DNA of 64,000 nucleotides, from NCBI RefSeq assembly GCF_003254645.1, contig NZ_PNFD01000002.1, forward strand, positions 496,001 through 560,000, in the 5' to 3' direction. Below are positions 55,324 to 64,000 of this stretch, piece by piece (position 1 is the stretch's first letter; the number at the start of each line of letters is the position of its first letter). Source of the stretch: Microbacterium suaedae (GTDB lineage Bacteria > Actinomycetota > Actinomycetes > Actinomycetales > Microbacteriaceae). Below the pieces are notes generated by a model, which was given only the letters and a program-made list of their open reading frames with translations, was not told the origin of the DNA and ran no database searches. A program made the translations under genes and the position numbers.

Positions 55324-57342
55324 TCACAGCTCGGGATCGACGACATCGAGCCGCACTGCGAGTGTATTGGCCGGACTCCGAGTGCGACCCGAGTTCTCCT
55401 CGCGGCGAGGGCGTCGCGAGCGCGATGTCACGGCCGCCTGCACGACCGAGGCGCGGAGGCTCCGTGCGACGTCGGCCCCGCGCGCGTAGTCGAAGCGCAC
55501 GAGCGCGCGCACCCGCTTGCGCCCAGCGATCTCGTCCGTCGGCACCGGGCCCAGCACGGCATCGTCGGGCAGATCCGGCACATCGACTCGGAGGCGCGCC
55601 AAGGCATCGGACATCTGCGGCACGTCACCCTCGATGCGCGCGACCCGTGACGCCGGCGGCATCTTCACCGGCGCGCGCTCCGCGAGCTCGGCACGCGCGT
55701 AGGCAGGGTGTGTCCACGTCGCGAGGGCGCGCGCCACGGGGCCGGTCACCCCGACGAGATGGATCGTCGCATCGGGCGACGCGAGGGCCGCCGCATTCGA
55801 CCATCCGCGGAGACACGCCTCGCCGATGCGGAGATCGGGCGCCTGCAGCATCCTCTCGCCGTCGAGGAGCAGCACCGCCCGGTAACCCCGCGGCGTCCAC
55901 GGCTCGGCCCCGCGCGTCGCAACGACGAGGGCCGGCGCATCGTCAACCCTCTCGACGGGATGCGCGCCGTCTGCGACGATCACGCGGACGCCGGGAAATG
56001 CCCGTCCGAGTTCGTCCGCTGTGCGCTCAGAACCGCTCGACGCCAGCCGCACGCGTGTCGAGGCGCACTGCGCACACTGCCACCCGTGCGCCGAGCGCCC
56101 GCACCAGCCGCAACTCGGCGTCGCGCCGCGTGCCGGGGCGAACAGCGGGCCTCCGCACGGCGCACAGCGTGCCGGCGCGCGACACTCGGCGCAGACGAGC
56201 GTCGGTGCGTATCCGGGGCGCGCGACCTGTACGAGGACGGGCCCGTGTTCGATCGCCTCGCGCGCCGTGCGGAATGCCGCCGACGGGATCCGCGCCGTGT
56301 TCGGTGAATCCTGCGGGGCGGCGAGGACGACGCGCGGCGTGACGCGCCGCGCGGGCAGCACCTCGGTCACGAAGCCGATGCCGATGAGGCGCTCGACGTC
56401 CGAGGACCGTGTATGACCGCAGAATACGAGCGCCCCGCCTTCGAGGCGTTGTCGCACGAGAGCGGCGTCGCGGGCATGCACATACGGCGCGAGCGGTTCT
56501 TCGAACAGTCCGTCGCCGTCGTCCCAGAGAGCAACGAGTCCGGCATCGGCGACGGGCGCGAGCACGGCGGATCTGTTGCCGATGACGACGCAGGGCGTCG
56601 GCTCGAGCGTGCGCAGATAGTTCGCGTAGCGCTCGGGCCCCGGCTGCCGGGCGTCGATGCGCACGACGGCCTCGCTCGGGAGAACCTCGCGCACGGCTTC
56701 CTCGAGGCGCGTCAGGTCACGGTGATCAGGAACGGCGAGGATCGACGACCGCCCGCCCGCAAGGGTCGTCGCCGCGGCAGCGGCGAGAAGCCGCGCCCAG
56801 GAGGGCGTGCCGCCCGTCGCTCCCGGAGGCGCATCGAACGCGACGCGCTCCTCCCCCGCGAGGCGCGCGGCCAGGCCGGGAAACGCGTCGAGTTCCGCCT
56901 CAACCCGGACGAGCGCCTCGGCAGCCACCGCGGGAGTGTCGCGTCCTTCGCGCCCCAGCCACGCCTTCTCGGCACGCACCATGCGCCGCGGGATCGCGAG
57001 ACGCAGCACATCGATCTCCGAGCCCGCGGCCCGGTCGGCGATCGCCCGCGCGAGCGCGTGCAGCCGCGCGGGCAAGACCTGGGCGGCCGAGATCACGGTC
57101 TCGATCTCTGCGAGGGCGCGCTCCGCGTCGGGCTCTTCGCCGACATCGACGATGAAGCCCTGCAGCACACGCCCCGCACTGCGCAGCGGCACCTTCACCC
57201 GGACCCCCGGGCGTGCCTCGTCCACGAGCTCGGCCGGGATCGCGTAGTCGAAGAGCCGGTCCAGCTGCGGGAGCGGCGAGTCGACGATCACACGCGCGAT
57301 CGGGCGCGGTGAGCGCCTCGACTCGTCGGCGTGCGCGACCAC
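55324..57342 (-). CDS. priA: PriA-like primosomal protein without helicase motifs
   Basis: A 672-residue replication-restart protein. The N-terminal 3'-end binding domain (ARVIVDSPLPQLDRLFDYAIP) and the zinc-binding module are intact: CAECRAPARCAPCGG, CGWCGRSAHGWQCAQC. But where helicases have the P-loop, it reads F-D-A-P-P-G-A-T-G-G-T-P, and where they have DEEH, it reads L-W-D-D-G-D-G-L, so ATP hydrolysis is not expected. This inactive form is general in actinobacteria. The order metK-priA-fmt-rsmB is conserved there. GTG or ATG starts near 57342 are similar. Confidence 0.93.
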   Translation of the reverse strand: MVAHADESRRSPRPIARVIVDSPLPQLDRLFDYAIPAELVDEARPGVRVKVPLRSAGRVLQGFIVDVGEEPDAERALAEIETVISAAQVLPARLHALARAIADRAAGSEIDVLRLAIPRRMVRAEKAWLGREGRDTPAVAAEALVRVEAELDAFPGLAARLAGEERVAFDAPPGATGGTPSWARLLAAAAATTLAGGRSSILAVPDHRDLTRLEEAVREVLPSEAVVRIDARQPGPERYANYLRTLEPTPCVVIGNRSAVLAPVADAGLVALWDDGDGLFEEPLAPYVHARDAALVRQRLEGGALVFCGHTRSSDVERLIGIGFVTEVLPARRVTPRVVLAAPQDSPNTARIPSAAFRTAREAIEHGPVLVQVARPGYAPTLVCAECRAPARCAPCGGPLFAPARGATPSCGWCGRSAHGWQCAQCASTRVRLASSGSERTADELGRAFPGVRVIVADGAHPVERVDDAPALVVATRGAEPWTPRGYRAVLLLDGERMLQAPDLRIGEACLRGWSNAAALASPDATIHLVGVTGPVARALATWTHPAYARAELAERAPVKMPPASRVARIEGDVPQMSDALARLRVDVPDLPDDAVLGPVPTDEIAGRKRVRALVRFDYARGADVARSLRASVVQAAVTSRSRRPRREENSGRTRSPANTLAVRLDVVDPEL

Positions 57343-57350
57343 GGACGCCG

Positions 57351-58541
57351 TCAGAGCCCCGCGGCTGCTCGCAGCTGTTCAACGCGGTCGGTCCGCTCCC
57401 ACGTGAAGTCGGGAAGCTCGCGGCCGAAGTGACCGTAGGCGGCCGTCTGCGCATAGATGGGACGCAGAAGATCGAGATCGCGCACGATCGCCGCCGGGCG
57501 CAGATCGAACACCTCGTCGATGGCCTGGGTGATCACCGCATCGCTCACCGCGCCCGTGCCGAAGGTCTCGACGTACAGCCCGACCGGATGTGCCTTGCCG
57601 ATCGCATAGGCGATCTGCACCTCGAGCCGTTCGGCGAGCCCGGCGGCGACAGCGTTCTTCGCGACCCAGCGCATGGCGTATGCGGCCGAGCGATCGACCT
57701 TGGACGGGTCCTTGCCGCTGAAAGCGCCGCCACCGTGCCGCGACGCGCCGCCGTAGGTGTCGATGATGATCTTCCGCCCGGTCAGCCCCGCGTCGGCCTT
57801 GGGGCCGCCGAGTGTGAAACTGCCGGAGGGGTTGATGTGCAGCGCGAGCCCCGAGGTGTCGAGCCCCGTGTCCTCGAGAACGGGACGGATGACGAGTCGC
57901 TCCACCGCTTCGGCCAGATCGGACTGCGAGATGTCCGGGCTGTGCTGCGTGGAGAGCACGACCGTCTCGACCGTGCGCGGCGTGTGCCCCTCGTAGCCGA
58001 GCGTGACCTGGGTCTTGCCATCGGGGCGCAGGAAGGCGAGCTCTCCCGAACGACGCACCTTCGTCAGTCGCTCGGCCAGACGATGCGCCGTCCAGATCGC
58101 CATCGGCATATAGCTGGGGGTCTCGTTCGTCGCGTACCCGAACATGATGCCCTGGTCGCCCGCGCCCTGCTCATCCAACGCGTCGCCGTCATCGCCGCCG
58201 CGGTGCTCCGCGCTCGTCGTCACGCCGTCGCCGATCTCCCGCGACTGCTCCCCGACCGAGACGGTCACGCCACACGAATCGGCGTCGAAGCCCATATCGC
58301 TGGAGGTGTACCCGATGCGGCGAATGACGTCGCGCACGATCGTCTGCACGTCGGCGTACCCCTCGGTGCGGATCTCGCCCGCGACGTGCACAAGGCCTGT
58401 CGTCACGAGCGTCTCGACGGCGACGCGCGCGTCGGGATCCTGCGCGAGGAGCGCGTCGAGCACGCTGTCGCTGATCTGATCGCAGATCTTGTCGGGGTGT
58501 CCTTCGGTGACCGACTCGGAGGTGAAAAGGCGCAGGCTCAT
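57351..58541 (-). CDS. metK: S-adenosylmethionine synthetase
   Basis: Makes SAM from methionine and ATP, feeding the many methyltransferases here. The 396-residue protein has the signatures [16 protein letters not shown] and, further on, [20 protein letters not shown]. It starts ATG 58541 ([11 protein letters not shown]). No SAM riboswitch is visible in the 117 bases upstream. coaBC, usually between rpoZ and metK in relatives, is absent. Confidence 0.98.
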   Translation of the reverse strand: MSLRLFTSESVTEGHPDKICDQISDSVLDALLAQDPDARVAVETLVTTGLVHVAGEIRTEGYADVQTIVRDVIRRIGYTSSDMGFDADSCGVTVSVGEQSREIGDGVTTSAEHRGGDDGDALDEQGAGDQGIMFGYATNETPSYMPMAIWTAHRLAERLTKVRRSGELAFLRPDGKTQVTLGYEGHTPRTVETVVLSTQHSPDISQSDLAEAVERLVIRPVLEDTGLDTSGLALHINPSGSFTLGGPKADAGLTGRKIIIDTYGGASRHGGGAFSGKDPSKVDRSAAYAMRWVAKNAVAAGLAERLEVQIAYAIGKAHPVGLYVETFGTGAVSDAVITQAIDEVFDLRPAAIVRDLDLLRPIYAQTAAYGHFGRELPDFTWERTDRVEQLRAAAGL

Positions 58542-58610
58542 CGCGGATCCTCGAAAAGTGCGTGGGCGAATGGGACGGCAGGAAACGTGCCGAGACAGAG
58601 TATGCCGAGG

Positions 58611-58637
58611 ACCCCCGACAAACGAATGACGGGGGCC
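58611..58637 (-). terminator. Hairpin terminator downstream of rpoZ
   Basis: On the minus strand CCCCCG and CGGGGG (58612-58617 and 58630-58635) pair around a 12-base loop, 22 bases past the rpoZ stop. It would end the carB-pyrF-gmk-rpoZ transcript before metK. Confidence 0.65.
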
Positions 58638-58658
58638 CTCAGAACGCGGACGGGAGCG

Positions 58659-58916
58659 TCACTCCCCGATGTGGCGCAGGCGCAGCTTGTCCTGGTGGAT
58701 CTCGCGCAGCGCGATCGAGAGCGGCTTGTCCTCGACGGCCGAGTCGACGAGCGGCCCGACGTTGTCGAACAGCGACCCCTCCTGGAGGTCGGTGTAGTAG
58801 TCGTTGATCTGACGCGCCCGCTTCGAGCTGTAGATCACGAGCTGGTACTTCGAGTCGACGCGGTCGAGAAGCTCGTCGATCGGCGGATCGATGATGCCCT
58901 TGTTCTCCGTGGCCAT
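58659..58916 (-). CDS. rpoZ: RNA polymerase omega subunit
   Basis: The small RNAP assembly subunit, 85 residues. It has the conserved [21 protein letters not shown] and [14 protein letters not shown] segments that clamp the beta' C-terminus, and ends [12 protein letters not shown]. It starts ATG 58914-58916 with AGAAGGAGAA before it. It lies downstream of gmk with 91 bases between. Confidence 0.97.
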   Translation of the reverse strand: MATENKGIIDPPIDELLDRVDSKYQLVIYSSKRARQINDYYTDLQEGSLFDNVGPLVDSAVEDKPLSIALREIHQDKLRLRHIGE

Positions 58917-59007
58917 AGTTCTCCTTCTGTTTTCTCGCGCGCGGCATGCGACCGGAGGTCGCTCACCATGTGAGGCAGGCGGGATCTTCTCTCGCGAAGA
59001 GGGAACG

Positions 59008-59925
59008 TCACGCCCCCGGGCGCGCGGACGCCTGCATCAAGTCTACGACCTGCCGAGCCGCATCGGCGACGTCCTCGTTCACGATGCGGTAGTCGAACTC
59101 ACCCTGAGCGGCGAGCTCCGCGCGAGCCGTGCGCAAGCGACGCGCGCGCTCTTCCTCGTCTTCGGTTCCGCGGCCGACCAACCGGCTCACAAGCTCGTCC
59201 CAGGTCGGCGGGAGCAGGAACACGAGGGTCGCGCGCGGCTCCGACGCCCGTACCTGGAAGGCGCCCTGCATGTCGATCTCGAGCAGCACCGACCGCCCCT
59301 CGGCGAGGGCGCGGTCGATGGGCCCCCGGGGCGTTCCGTAACGATGCGTGCCGTGTACGGTCGCCCATTCGAGGAGCTCGTGCTCGGCGACCATGCGGTC
59401 GAACTCGGCATCGTCGACGAAGTAGTAGTGGCGGCCGTTCTCCTCGCCGGGGCGCGGCGCGCGCGTCGTCGCCGAGACCGACAGGAGCACGTCGGGATGG
59501 TTCTCGCGGATATGCGTCGCGACGGTGCCCTTGCCCACGGCAGTCGGGCCCGCCAGCACCACGAGGCTGCTGCGTCCAGGGCGCGGCTCAGGCTCGGGAG
59601 AACGGTCGTCCAGCCACCCGCGCAGCGCGTCACGCTGGCGTGATCCCAGCCCGCCCAGGCGCTTGACGGGTGAGATCTGCAGCTCCGCGAGGATCCTGTC
59701 GCGCTTGCCCTCGCCGATCGCCGGGAGCGAGGTGAGGAACTCCGGAACGCGCAGCGTCCCGGCCGCCGACGACGAATCCGCGACGGCTCGGCGCAGCACC
59801 TCCTGCGGTGTGACGACGCGCGTCGCGAGGTCACGCTTCAGACTGGCGCGGGCACGGCGGGCCGCGACGGCCTTGCGGGAGGCGGCGACACGGTCGACCT
59901 CGGGCGGGCGGAGTGTCTCAGTCAT
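59008..59925 (-). CDS. gmk: Fusion of integration host factor (mIHF) and guanylate kinase
   Basis: A 305-residue two-domain protein. Residues 10-105 match the mycobacterial-type integration host factor: [18 protein letters not shown], then [21 protein letters not shown] and [20 protein letters not shown], the DNA-binding end. Residues 118-300 are guanylate kinase, with the P-loop G-P-T-A-V-G-K-G-T at 126-134, [13 protein letters not shown] and [11 protein letters not shown]. In Mycobacterium the two are separate adjacent genes; here a linker ([10 protein letters not shown]) joins them. The start at ATG 59923-59925 overlaps the pyrF stop by eight bases. It phosphorylates GMP to GDP and may also bind DNA. 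Confidence 0.93.
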   Translation of the reverse strand: MTETLRPPEVDRVAASRKAVAARRARASLKRDLATRVVTPQEVLRRAVADSSSAAGTLRVPEFLTSLPAIGEGKRDRILAELQISPVKRLGGLGSRQRDALRGWLDDRSPEPEPRPGRSSLVVLAGPTAVGKGTVATHIRENHPDVLLSVSATTRAPRPGEENGRHYYFVDDAEFDRMVAEHELLEWATVHGTHRYGTPRGPIDRALAEGRSVLLEIDMQGAFQVRASEPRATLVFLLPPTWDELVSRLVGRGTEDEEERARRLRTARAELAAQGEFDYRIVNEDVADAARQVVDLMQASARPGA

Positions 59926-60796
59926 CCTTCGGCTCCCGGCTCTCGCTCCCCCGGTGTGCTCGCGCCCTGCGGGCGGCATGAGCATGTTCATCGATCACGT
60001 CTCCGATCCTGTCGGATCCAGCCGAGAGAATGCTCCGGCTCTCGCTCATGAGAACGGCGTCGGCCATCGGCCCGTAGATGCGAGCCGCATCATCCGGGCG
60101 GGCCCCCTGATGGCCGAAGCCAGGCCCCAGGATCGGCGCGACGGGCGCGTACGGCGCGATGCCGGCGGAGGCCCAGTCGACCGTGGCGCCGATCACGAAA
60201 CCGGCGCTGCCCCACTCATCCGGCCGTGCGTGGGCGGCGTTGAGCGACGACACCTCGTCGATGACGCGCTGCGAGACGCTCCGGCCCTCGGGATCCGTCG
60301 AGCGCTGCACGCCCGCCGCCTCCGGATTGCTCGTGGCCGCGAGAACGAAGACGCCCTTTCCGTGCTCGTATGCGGTCGAGACGGTGCCCGTGAGCGCGCC
60401 CACGCCGAGGAAAGGGCTGACCGTCAGCGCATCGGCCTCGAGCGGTGCGCCCGGCGTGAGCCAGGCACGGGCGTATGCGTCCATCGTCGAGCCGATGTCG
60501 CCGCGTTTCGCGTCCGCGATGACGAGCAGGCCCGCGGAACGAGCCTCCCGCATCACATCCTCGAGCGCCGCGAGCCCCGCGGATCCGTGGCGCTCGAAGA
60601 AGGACACCTGCGGCTTCACGAACGCGAGCCTCTCTGCCGCGGCCTCGACGACGCGCAGGCCGAACTCGCGCACGCCGTTCGCGTCCTGCGCGAGATCCCA
60701 CTCGTCGAGCAGGGCCGGATGCGGGTCGACGCCGACGCACAGCGGCCCGCGCCGGTCGATGCCGGCGCGGGCGCGCTGCCCGAAGCTCGTCGTCAC
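59918..60796 (-). CDS. pyrF: Orotidine 5'-phosphate decarboxylase
   Basis: Last step of UMP synthesis. The 292-residue protein is the type II form: [31 protein letters not shown], and the catalytic [17 protein letters not shown] segment with the Lys and Asp pair. The GTG start at 60794-60796 overlaps the carB stop by four bases (GTGA), showing coupling to carB. Its last residues, SREPKDD, run into the gmk start. Confidence 0.96.
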   Translation of the reverse strand: MTTSFGQRARAGIDRRGPLCVGVDPHPALLDEWDLAQDANGVREFGLRVVEAAAERLAFVKPQVSFFERHGSAGLAALEDVMREARSAGLLVIADAKRGDIGSTMDAYARAWLTPGAPLEADALTVSPFLGVGALTGTVSTAYEHGKGVFVLAATSNPEAAGVQRSTDPEGRSVSQRVIDEVSSLNAAHARPDEWGSAGFVIGATVDWASAGIAPYAPVAPILGPGFGHQGARPDDAARIYGPMADAVLMSESRSILSAGSDRIGDVIDEHAHAARRARAHRGSESREPKDD

Positions 60797-63700
60797 GCGG
60801 CGCGCTCCGCCTGGAACTCCTGCAGGCTCTTGACGGCGAAGCCGCCCGACATCGAGTCCATGGCGCTCACGGCCGCACCCAGCGTGGCGATCGTCGTGAA
60901 CAGGGCCTTGTCGGCGCCGACCGCCGCCGCACGGATCTCGTAGCCGTCCGCACGGGCCGACATTCCGCTCGGCGTGTTGACGATGATGTCTACCTCGCCG
61001 CGGGTGATGAGGTCGACGATGTTGTCCTCGCCGCTCTCCTGTGTCGCCGAGTACTTCTGGACCACCTCTACGGCGATGCCGTTGCGCGCCAGGATCTCGG
61101 CCGTGCCCTCGGTCGCGAGGAGACGGAAGCCGAGCTGCCGCAGCCGGTGAGCCGGCAGGATCACGTCGCGCTTGTCGCTGTCGGCGACCGAGATGAAGAC
61201 GGTCCCCTCCAGGGGGATGCCGCCGTACGCCGCCGACTGACTCTTGGCGAAGGCGGTCGGGAAATCGCGATCGATGCCCATGACCTCGCCCGTCGAACGC
61301 ATCTCGGGCCCCAGCACCGAGTCGACGATGAGGCCCTCGGCCGTGCGGAAGCGCTTGAACGGCAGCACGGCCTCCTTCACGGCGACAGGCGCGTCGATCG
61401 GCACCGCGGATCCATCCGCCTCCGGCAGCAGGCCCTCGGCGCGGAGCTCGGCGATCGTCGACCCCGCCATCACGCGGCTCGCCGCCTTCGCGAGCTGGAT
61501 CCCGAGCGCCTTCGACACAAACGGCACGGTGCGGCTCGCACGCGGGTTCGCCTCGATGACGTAGAGCACACCTGCGCTGATCGCGTACTGCACGTTGAGC
61601 AGCCCGCGCACACCCACGCCCTCGGCGATCGCCCGCGTGGCGTGGACGACACGCTCGATCTCGCTGCGTCCGAGCGACATGGGCGGCAGCGTGCACGACG
61701 AGTCACCCGAGTGGATCCCGGCCTCCTCAAGATGCTCCATGATGCCGCCGATGTAGAGGTCCTCGCCGTCGAAGATGGCGTCGACGTCGATCTCCACAGC
61801 GTCGTCCAGGAAGCGGTCCACGAGCAGCGGCGCGTCAGGGCCGATGATGGCGCTCGCGGCGATCCGGTCGAAGTAGTCGTGGAGACTCTCGGTGTCGTAG
61901 ACGATCTCCATCCCGCGCCCTCCCAGAACGAAGGACGGGCGCACGAGTACGGGGTAGCCGATGTCCTCGGCGATCACGACCGCCTCGTCGACGCTCGTCG
62001 CCGTGCCGTTGCGGGGCGCCACGAGCGCGCCGCGCTCCAGGATCTCGCCGAACAGCTTGCGGTCCTCGGCGAGGTCGATCGCCGCAGGGCTCGTGCCGAG
62101 GATCGTGTACCCGGCGTCCTGGATCCCCTGTGCGAGGCCCAGCGGCGTCTGCCCGCCGAGCTGGCAGATCACGCCGACGATCTCGCCCGACTGCGCCTCG
62201 GCGTAGAGGACCTCGAGGACGTCCTCCAGCGTCAAGGGCTCGAAGTACAGGCGGTCCGAGGTGTCGTAGTCGGTCGACACGGTCTCGGGGTTGCAGTTGA
62301 TCATGACCGTCTCGAAGCCCGCGTCGCTCAGAGCGAACGAGGCATGCACGCACGAGTAGTCGAACTCGACGCCCTGACCGATGCGGTTGGGGCCCGAGCC
62401 GATGATGACGGCCTTCCGGCGATCGCTCGGCGCGACCTCCGTCTCGGCGTCATAGGACGAGTAGTGGTACGGCGTCAGAGCGGGGAACTCTCCGGCGCAG
62501 GTGTCGACCGTCTTGAAGACCGGGCGCACCCCGAGCCCGTAACGAGCATCGCGGACATCTTCCTCGCTCAGGCCACGCAGCTCAGCGATCTGCGCGTCCG
62601 AGAAGCCGTGTTCCTTCGCAAGCCGCAGCACGCGCTCGTCGAGCTCACCCGCGGCGGCGATCGCGCCAGCCACCTCGTTGATGAGCACGATCTGGTCGAT
62701 GAACCAGGGGTCGATCTTCGTGGACTCGAAGACCTGCTCGGCCGTTGCGCCGAGCCGCAGTGCCTGCTGCACATCGACGATCCGGCCGTCTGTCGGAGTG
62801 CGCATCGAGTCGAGCAGCTCGTCCACCGAGCGCGTCTCCTCGCCCCAGTGGAAGCTGGATCCGCGCTTCTCGACCGAGCGCAGCGCCTTCTGCAGCGCCG
62901 TCGCGTAGTTGCGACCGATCGCCATCGCCTCGCCGACCGACTTCATGGTCGTCGTGAGAGTCGGATCCGCCGCCGGGAACTTCTCGAAGGCGAAGCGCGG
63001 AACCTTCACCACGACGTAATCGAGCGTCGGCTCGAAGGATGCCGGCGTCTGCTTCGTGATGTCGTTGGGCACCTCATCGAGGCGGTAGCCAAGCGCGAGC
63101 TTCGCCGCGAGCTTGGCGATCGGGAATCCCGTCGCCTTCGAGGCGAGCGCCGACGATCGGGACACGCGCGGGTTCATCTCGATGACGATGATGCGTCCGT
63201 CATCGGGGTTGATCGCGAACTGGATGTTGCAGCCGCCCGTGTCGACGCCGACGGCGCGGATGATGTCGATTCCGATGTCGCGCAGCGACTGGTACTCGCG
63301 GTCGGTGAGCGTGAGGGACGGCGCGACGGTGATCGAGTCGCCCGTGTGCACGCCGACGGGGTCGACGTTCTCGATCGAGCAGACGACGACCGTGTTGTCG
63401 GCCGTGTCGCGCATGAGCTCGAGCTCGTATTCCTTCCACCCGAGGATCGACTCCTCGAGCAGAACTTCGGTCGTGGTCGACTCGACGAGACCCTGCCCGG
63501 CCATGCGGCGCAGCTCCGCCTCGTCGTGCGCGAAGCCCGAGCCGAGGCCTCCCATCGTGAAGGAGGGGCGCACGACAAGCGGGTAGCCGAGCTCGTCGGC
63601 CGCCGCCAGCACCTCGTCCATCGTGTGGGCGATGCGGCTGCGGGCGACGTCTGCCCCCGACTCGACCACGAGCTCCTTGAAGACCTGGCGGTCCTCACCC

Positions 63701-64000
63701 TTGCGGATCGCCTCGACGTTCGCTCCGATGAGCTCCACGTCGTGCTTCTCGAGCAGACCGCGGTCGTGGAGCGCCATGGCGGCGTTGAGGGCCGTCTGCC
63801 CGCCGAGAGTGGGAAGGATCGCGTCCGGACGCTCCTTGATGATGATCGACTCGATCACCTCGGGCGTGATCGGCTCGATGTACGTCGCATCGGCGAAGTC
63901 GGGATCGGTCATGATCGTCGCCGGGTTCGAGTTGACGAGGATGACACGCACGCCCTCCTCGCGCAGCACACGGCAGGCCTGCGTGCCGGAATAGTCGAAT
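60793..64000 (-). CDS. carB: Carbamoyl-phosphate synthase large subunit (5' end beyond the window)
   Basis: Makes carbamoyl phosphate for pyrimidines and arginine. About 1068 residues are visible; the first few tens lie beyond base 64000, where the frame reads [10 protein letters not shown]. Both ATP-grasp halves are present (the first with [21 protein letters not shown], the second with [21 protein letters not shown]). The repeated glycine-rich [11 protein letters not shown] and [13 protein letters not shown] loops and a C-terminal MGS-like allosteric domain ([19 protein letters not shown]) are also seen. It is the upstream part of the carB-pyrF-gmk-rpoZ series. Confidence 0.97.
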   Translation of the reverse strand, partial: FDYSGTQACRVLREEGVRVILVNSNPATIMTDPDFADATYIEPITPEVIESIIIKERPDAILPTLGGQTALNAAMALHDRGLLEKHDVELIGANVEAIRKGEDRQVFKELVVESGADVARSRIAHTMDEVLAAADELGYPLVVRPSFTMGGLGSGFAHDEAELRRMAGQGLVESTTTEVLLEESILGWKEYELELMRDTADNTVVVCSIENVDPVGVHTGDSITVAPSLTLTDREYQSLRDIGIDIIRAVGVDTGGCNIQFAINPDDGRIIVIEMNPRVSRSSALASKATGFPIAKLAAKLALGYRLDEVPNDITKQTPASFEPTLDYVVVKVPRFAFEKFPAADPTLTTTMKSVGEAMAIGRNYATALQKALRSVEKRGSSFHWGEETRSVDELLDSMRTPTDGRIVDVQQALRLGATAEQVFESTKIDPWFIDQIVLINEVAGAIAAAGELDERVLRLAKEHGFSDAQIAELRGLSEEDVRDARYGLGVRPVFKTVDTCAGEFPALTPYHYSSYDAETEVAPSDRRKAVIIGSGPNRIGQGVEFDYSCVHASFALSDAGFETVMINCNPETVSTDYDTSDRLYFEPLTLEDVLEVLYAEAQSGEIVGVICQLGGQTPLGLAQGIQDAGYTILGTSPAAIDLAEDRKLFGEILERGALVAPRNGTATSVDEAVVIAEDIGYPVLVRPSFVLGGRGMEIVYDTESLHDYFDRIAASAIIGPDAPLLVDRFLDDAVEIDVDAIFDGEDLYIGGIMEHLEEAGIHSGDSSCTLPPMSLGRSEIERVVHATRAIAEGVGVRGLLNVQYAISAGVLYVIEANPRASRTVPFVSKALGIQLAKAASRVMAGSTIAELRAEGLLPEADGSAVPIDAPVAVKEAVLPFKRFRTAEGLIVDSVLGPEMRSTGEVMGIDRDFPTAFAKSQSAAYGGIPLEGTVFISVADSDKRDVILPAHRLRQLGFRLLATEGTAEILARNGIAVEVVQKYSATQESGEDNIVDLITRGEVDIIVNTPSGMSARADGYEIRAAAVGADKALFTTIATLGAAVSAMDSMSGGFAVKSLQEFQAERAA

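Overview
The window reads as chromosomal DNA of a high-GC actinobacterium, most likely a Microbacterium or a close Microbacteriaceae relative. The support is strongly GC-biased third codon positions, PriA without a Walker motif, a PdtaR-type ANTAR regulator, an actinobacterial integration-host-factor domain on guanylate kinase, an HGxxPAAW protein in the trp operon, and many starts that look leaderless (a TANNNT hexamer six or seven bases before ATG/GTG). The genus is an inference from gene content; no rRNA is present.

Region 1 (1-14.6 kb) is ordinary accessory chromosome: three unrelated GNAT acetyltransferases (the first cut by the left edge), HAD phosphatases, a VOC protein, a flavin/F420-type oxidase, an Asp/Glu racemase, GrpB, two methyltransferases, a hydrolase, a DUF222/HNH protein, a CGNR zinc-finger protein, a cupin and an Rpf-like secreted muralytic enzyme. 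The best find here is an auxiliary-type tryptophanyl-tRNA synthetase (trpS). It is preceded by a 13-residue leader peptide with three consecutive Trp codons and a complete attenuator.

Region 2 (14.8-18.3 kb) is a less GC-rich patch of decaying genes. It opens with the first 52 codons of an HrpB-like helicase gene that stops right after the Walker A motif. Then come a secreted YiiX-like protein that seems to have lost its catalytic core, an unknown lipoprotein, an ECF sigma factor, and a frameshifted partner gene. No transposase, integrase or att site is visible.

Region 3 (18.3-34.3 kb) holds a SUMF1-type protein, a lipoprotein, a nitroreductase whose start region is duplicated, a HelD-type RNA-polymerase motor with a decayed second copy of its own 3' end beside it, a CDF metal transporter, a dGTPase-like HD protein, glutamate dehydrogenase, an LLM oxidoreductase, an SGNH hydrolase, an MFS carrier, a DUF885 protein and DNA polymerase I.

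Region 4 (34.4-64 kb) is conserved housekeeping, nearly all on the minus strand: pdtaR, tRNA-Leu(CAA), pyk, gltBD, lgt, trpA-trpB-trpC, two trp-associated membrane proteins, hisI-hisF-hisG-hisE, rpe, then rsmB-fmt-priA-metK-rpoZ-gmk-pyrF-carB (carB cut by the right edge). These resemble the carB-pyrF-mihF-gmk-rpoZ-metK-priA-fmt and his-trp-lgt-pyk-pdtaR-polA blocks of other actinobacteria. Three departures stand out: mihF is fused to gmk, coaBC is absent between rpoZ and metK, and trpE is absent between hisI and the trp-associated membrane protein. Nitrogen assimilation (gdhA, gltBD), Trp/His synthesis and Trp charging (auxiliary trpS) therefore all lie in one window.
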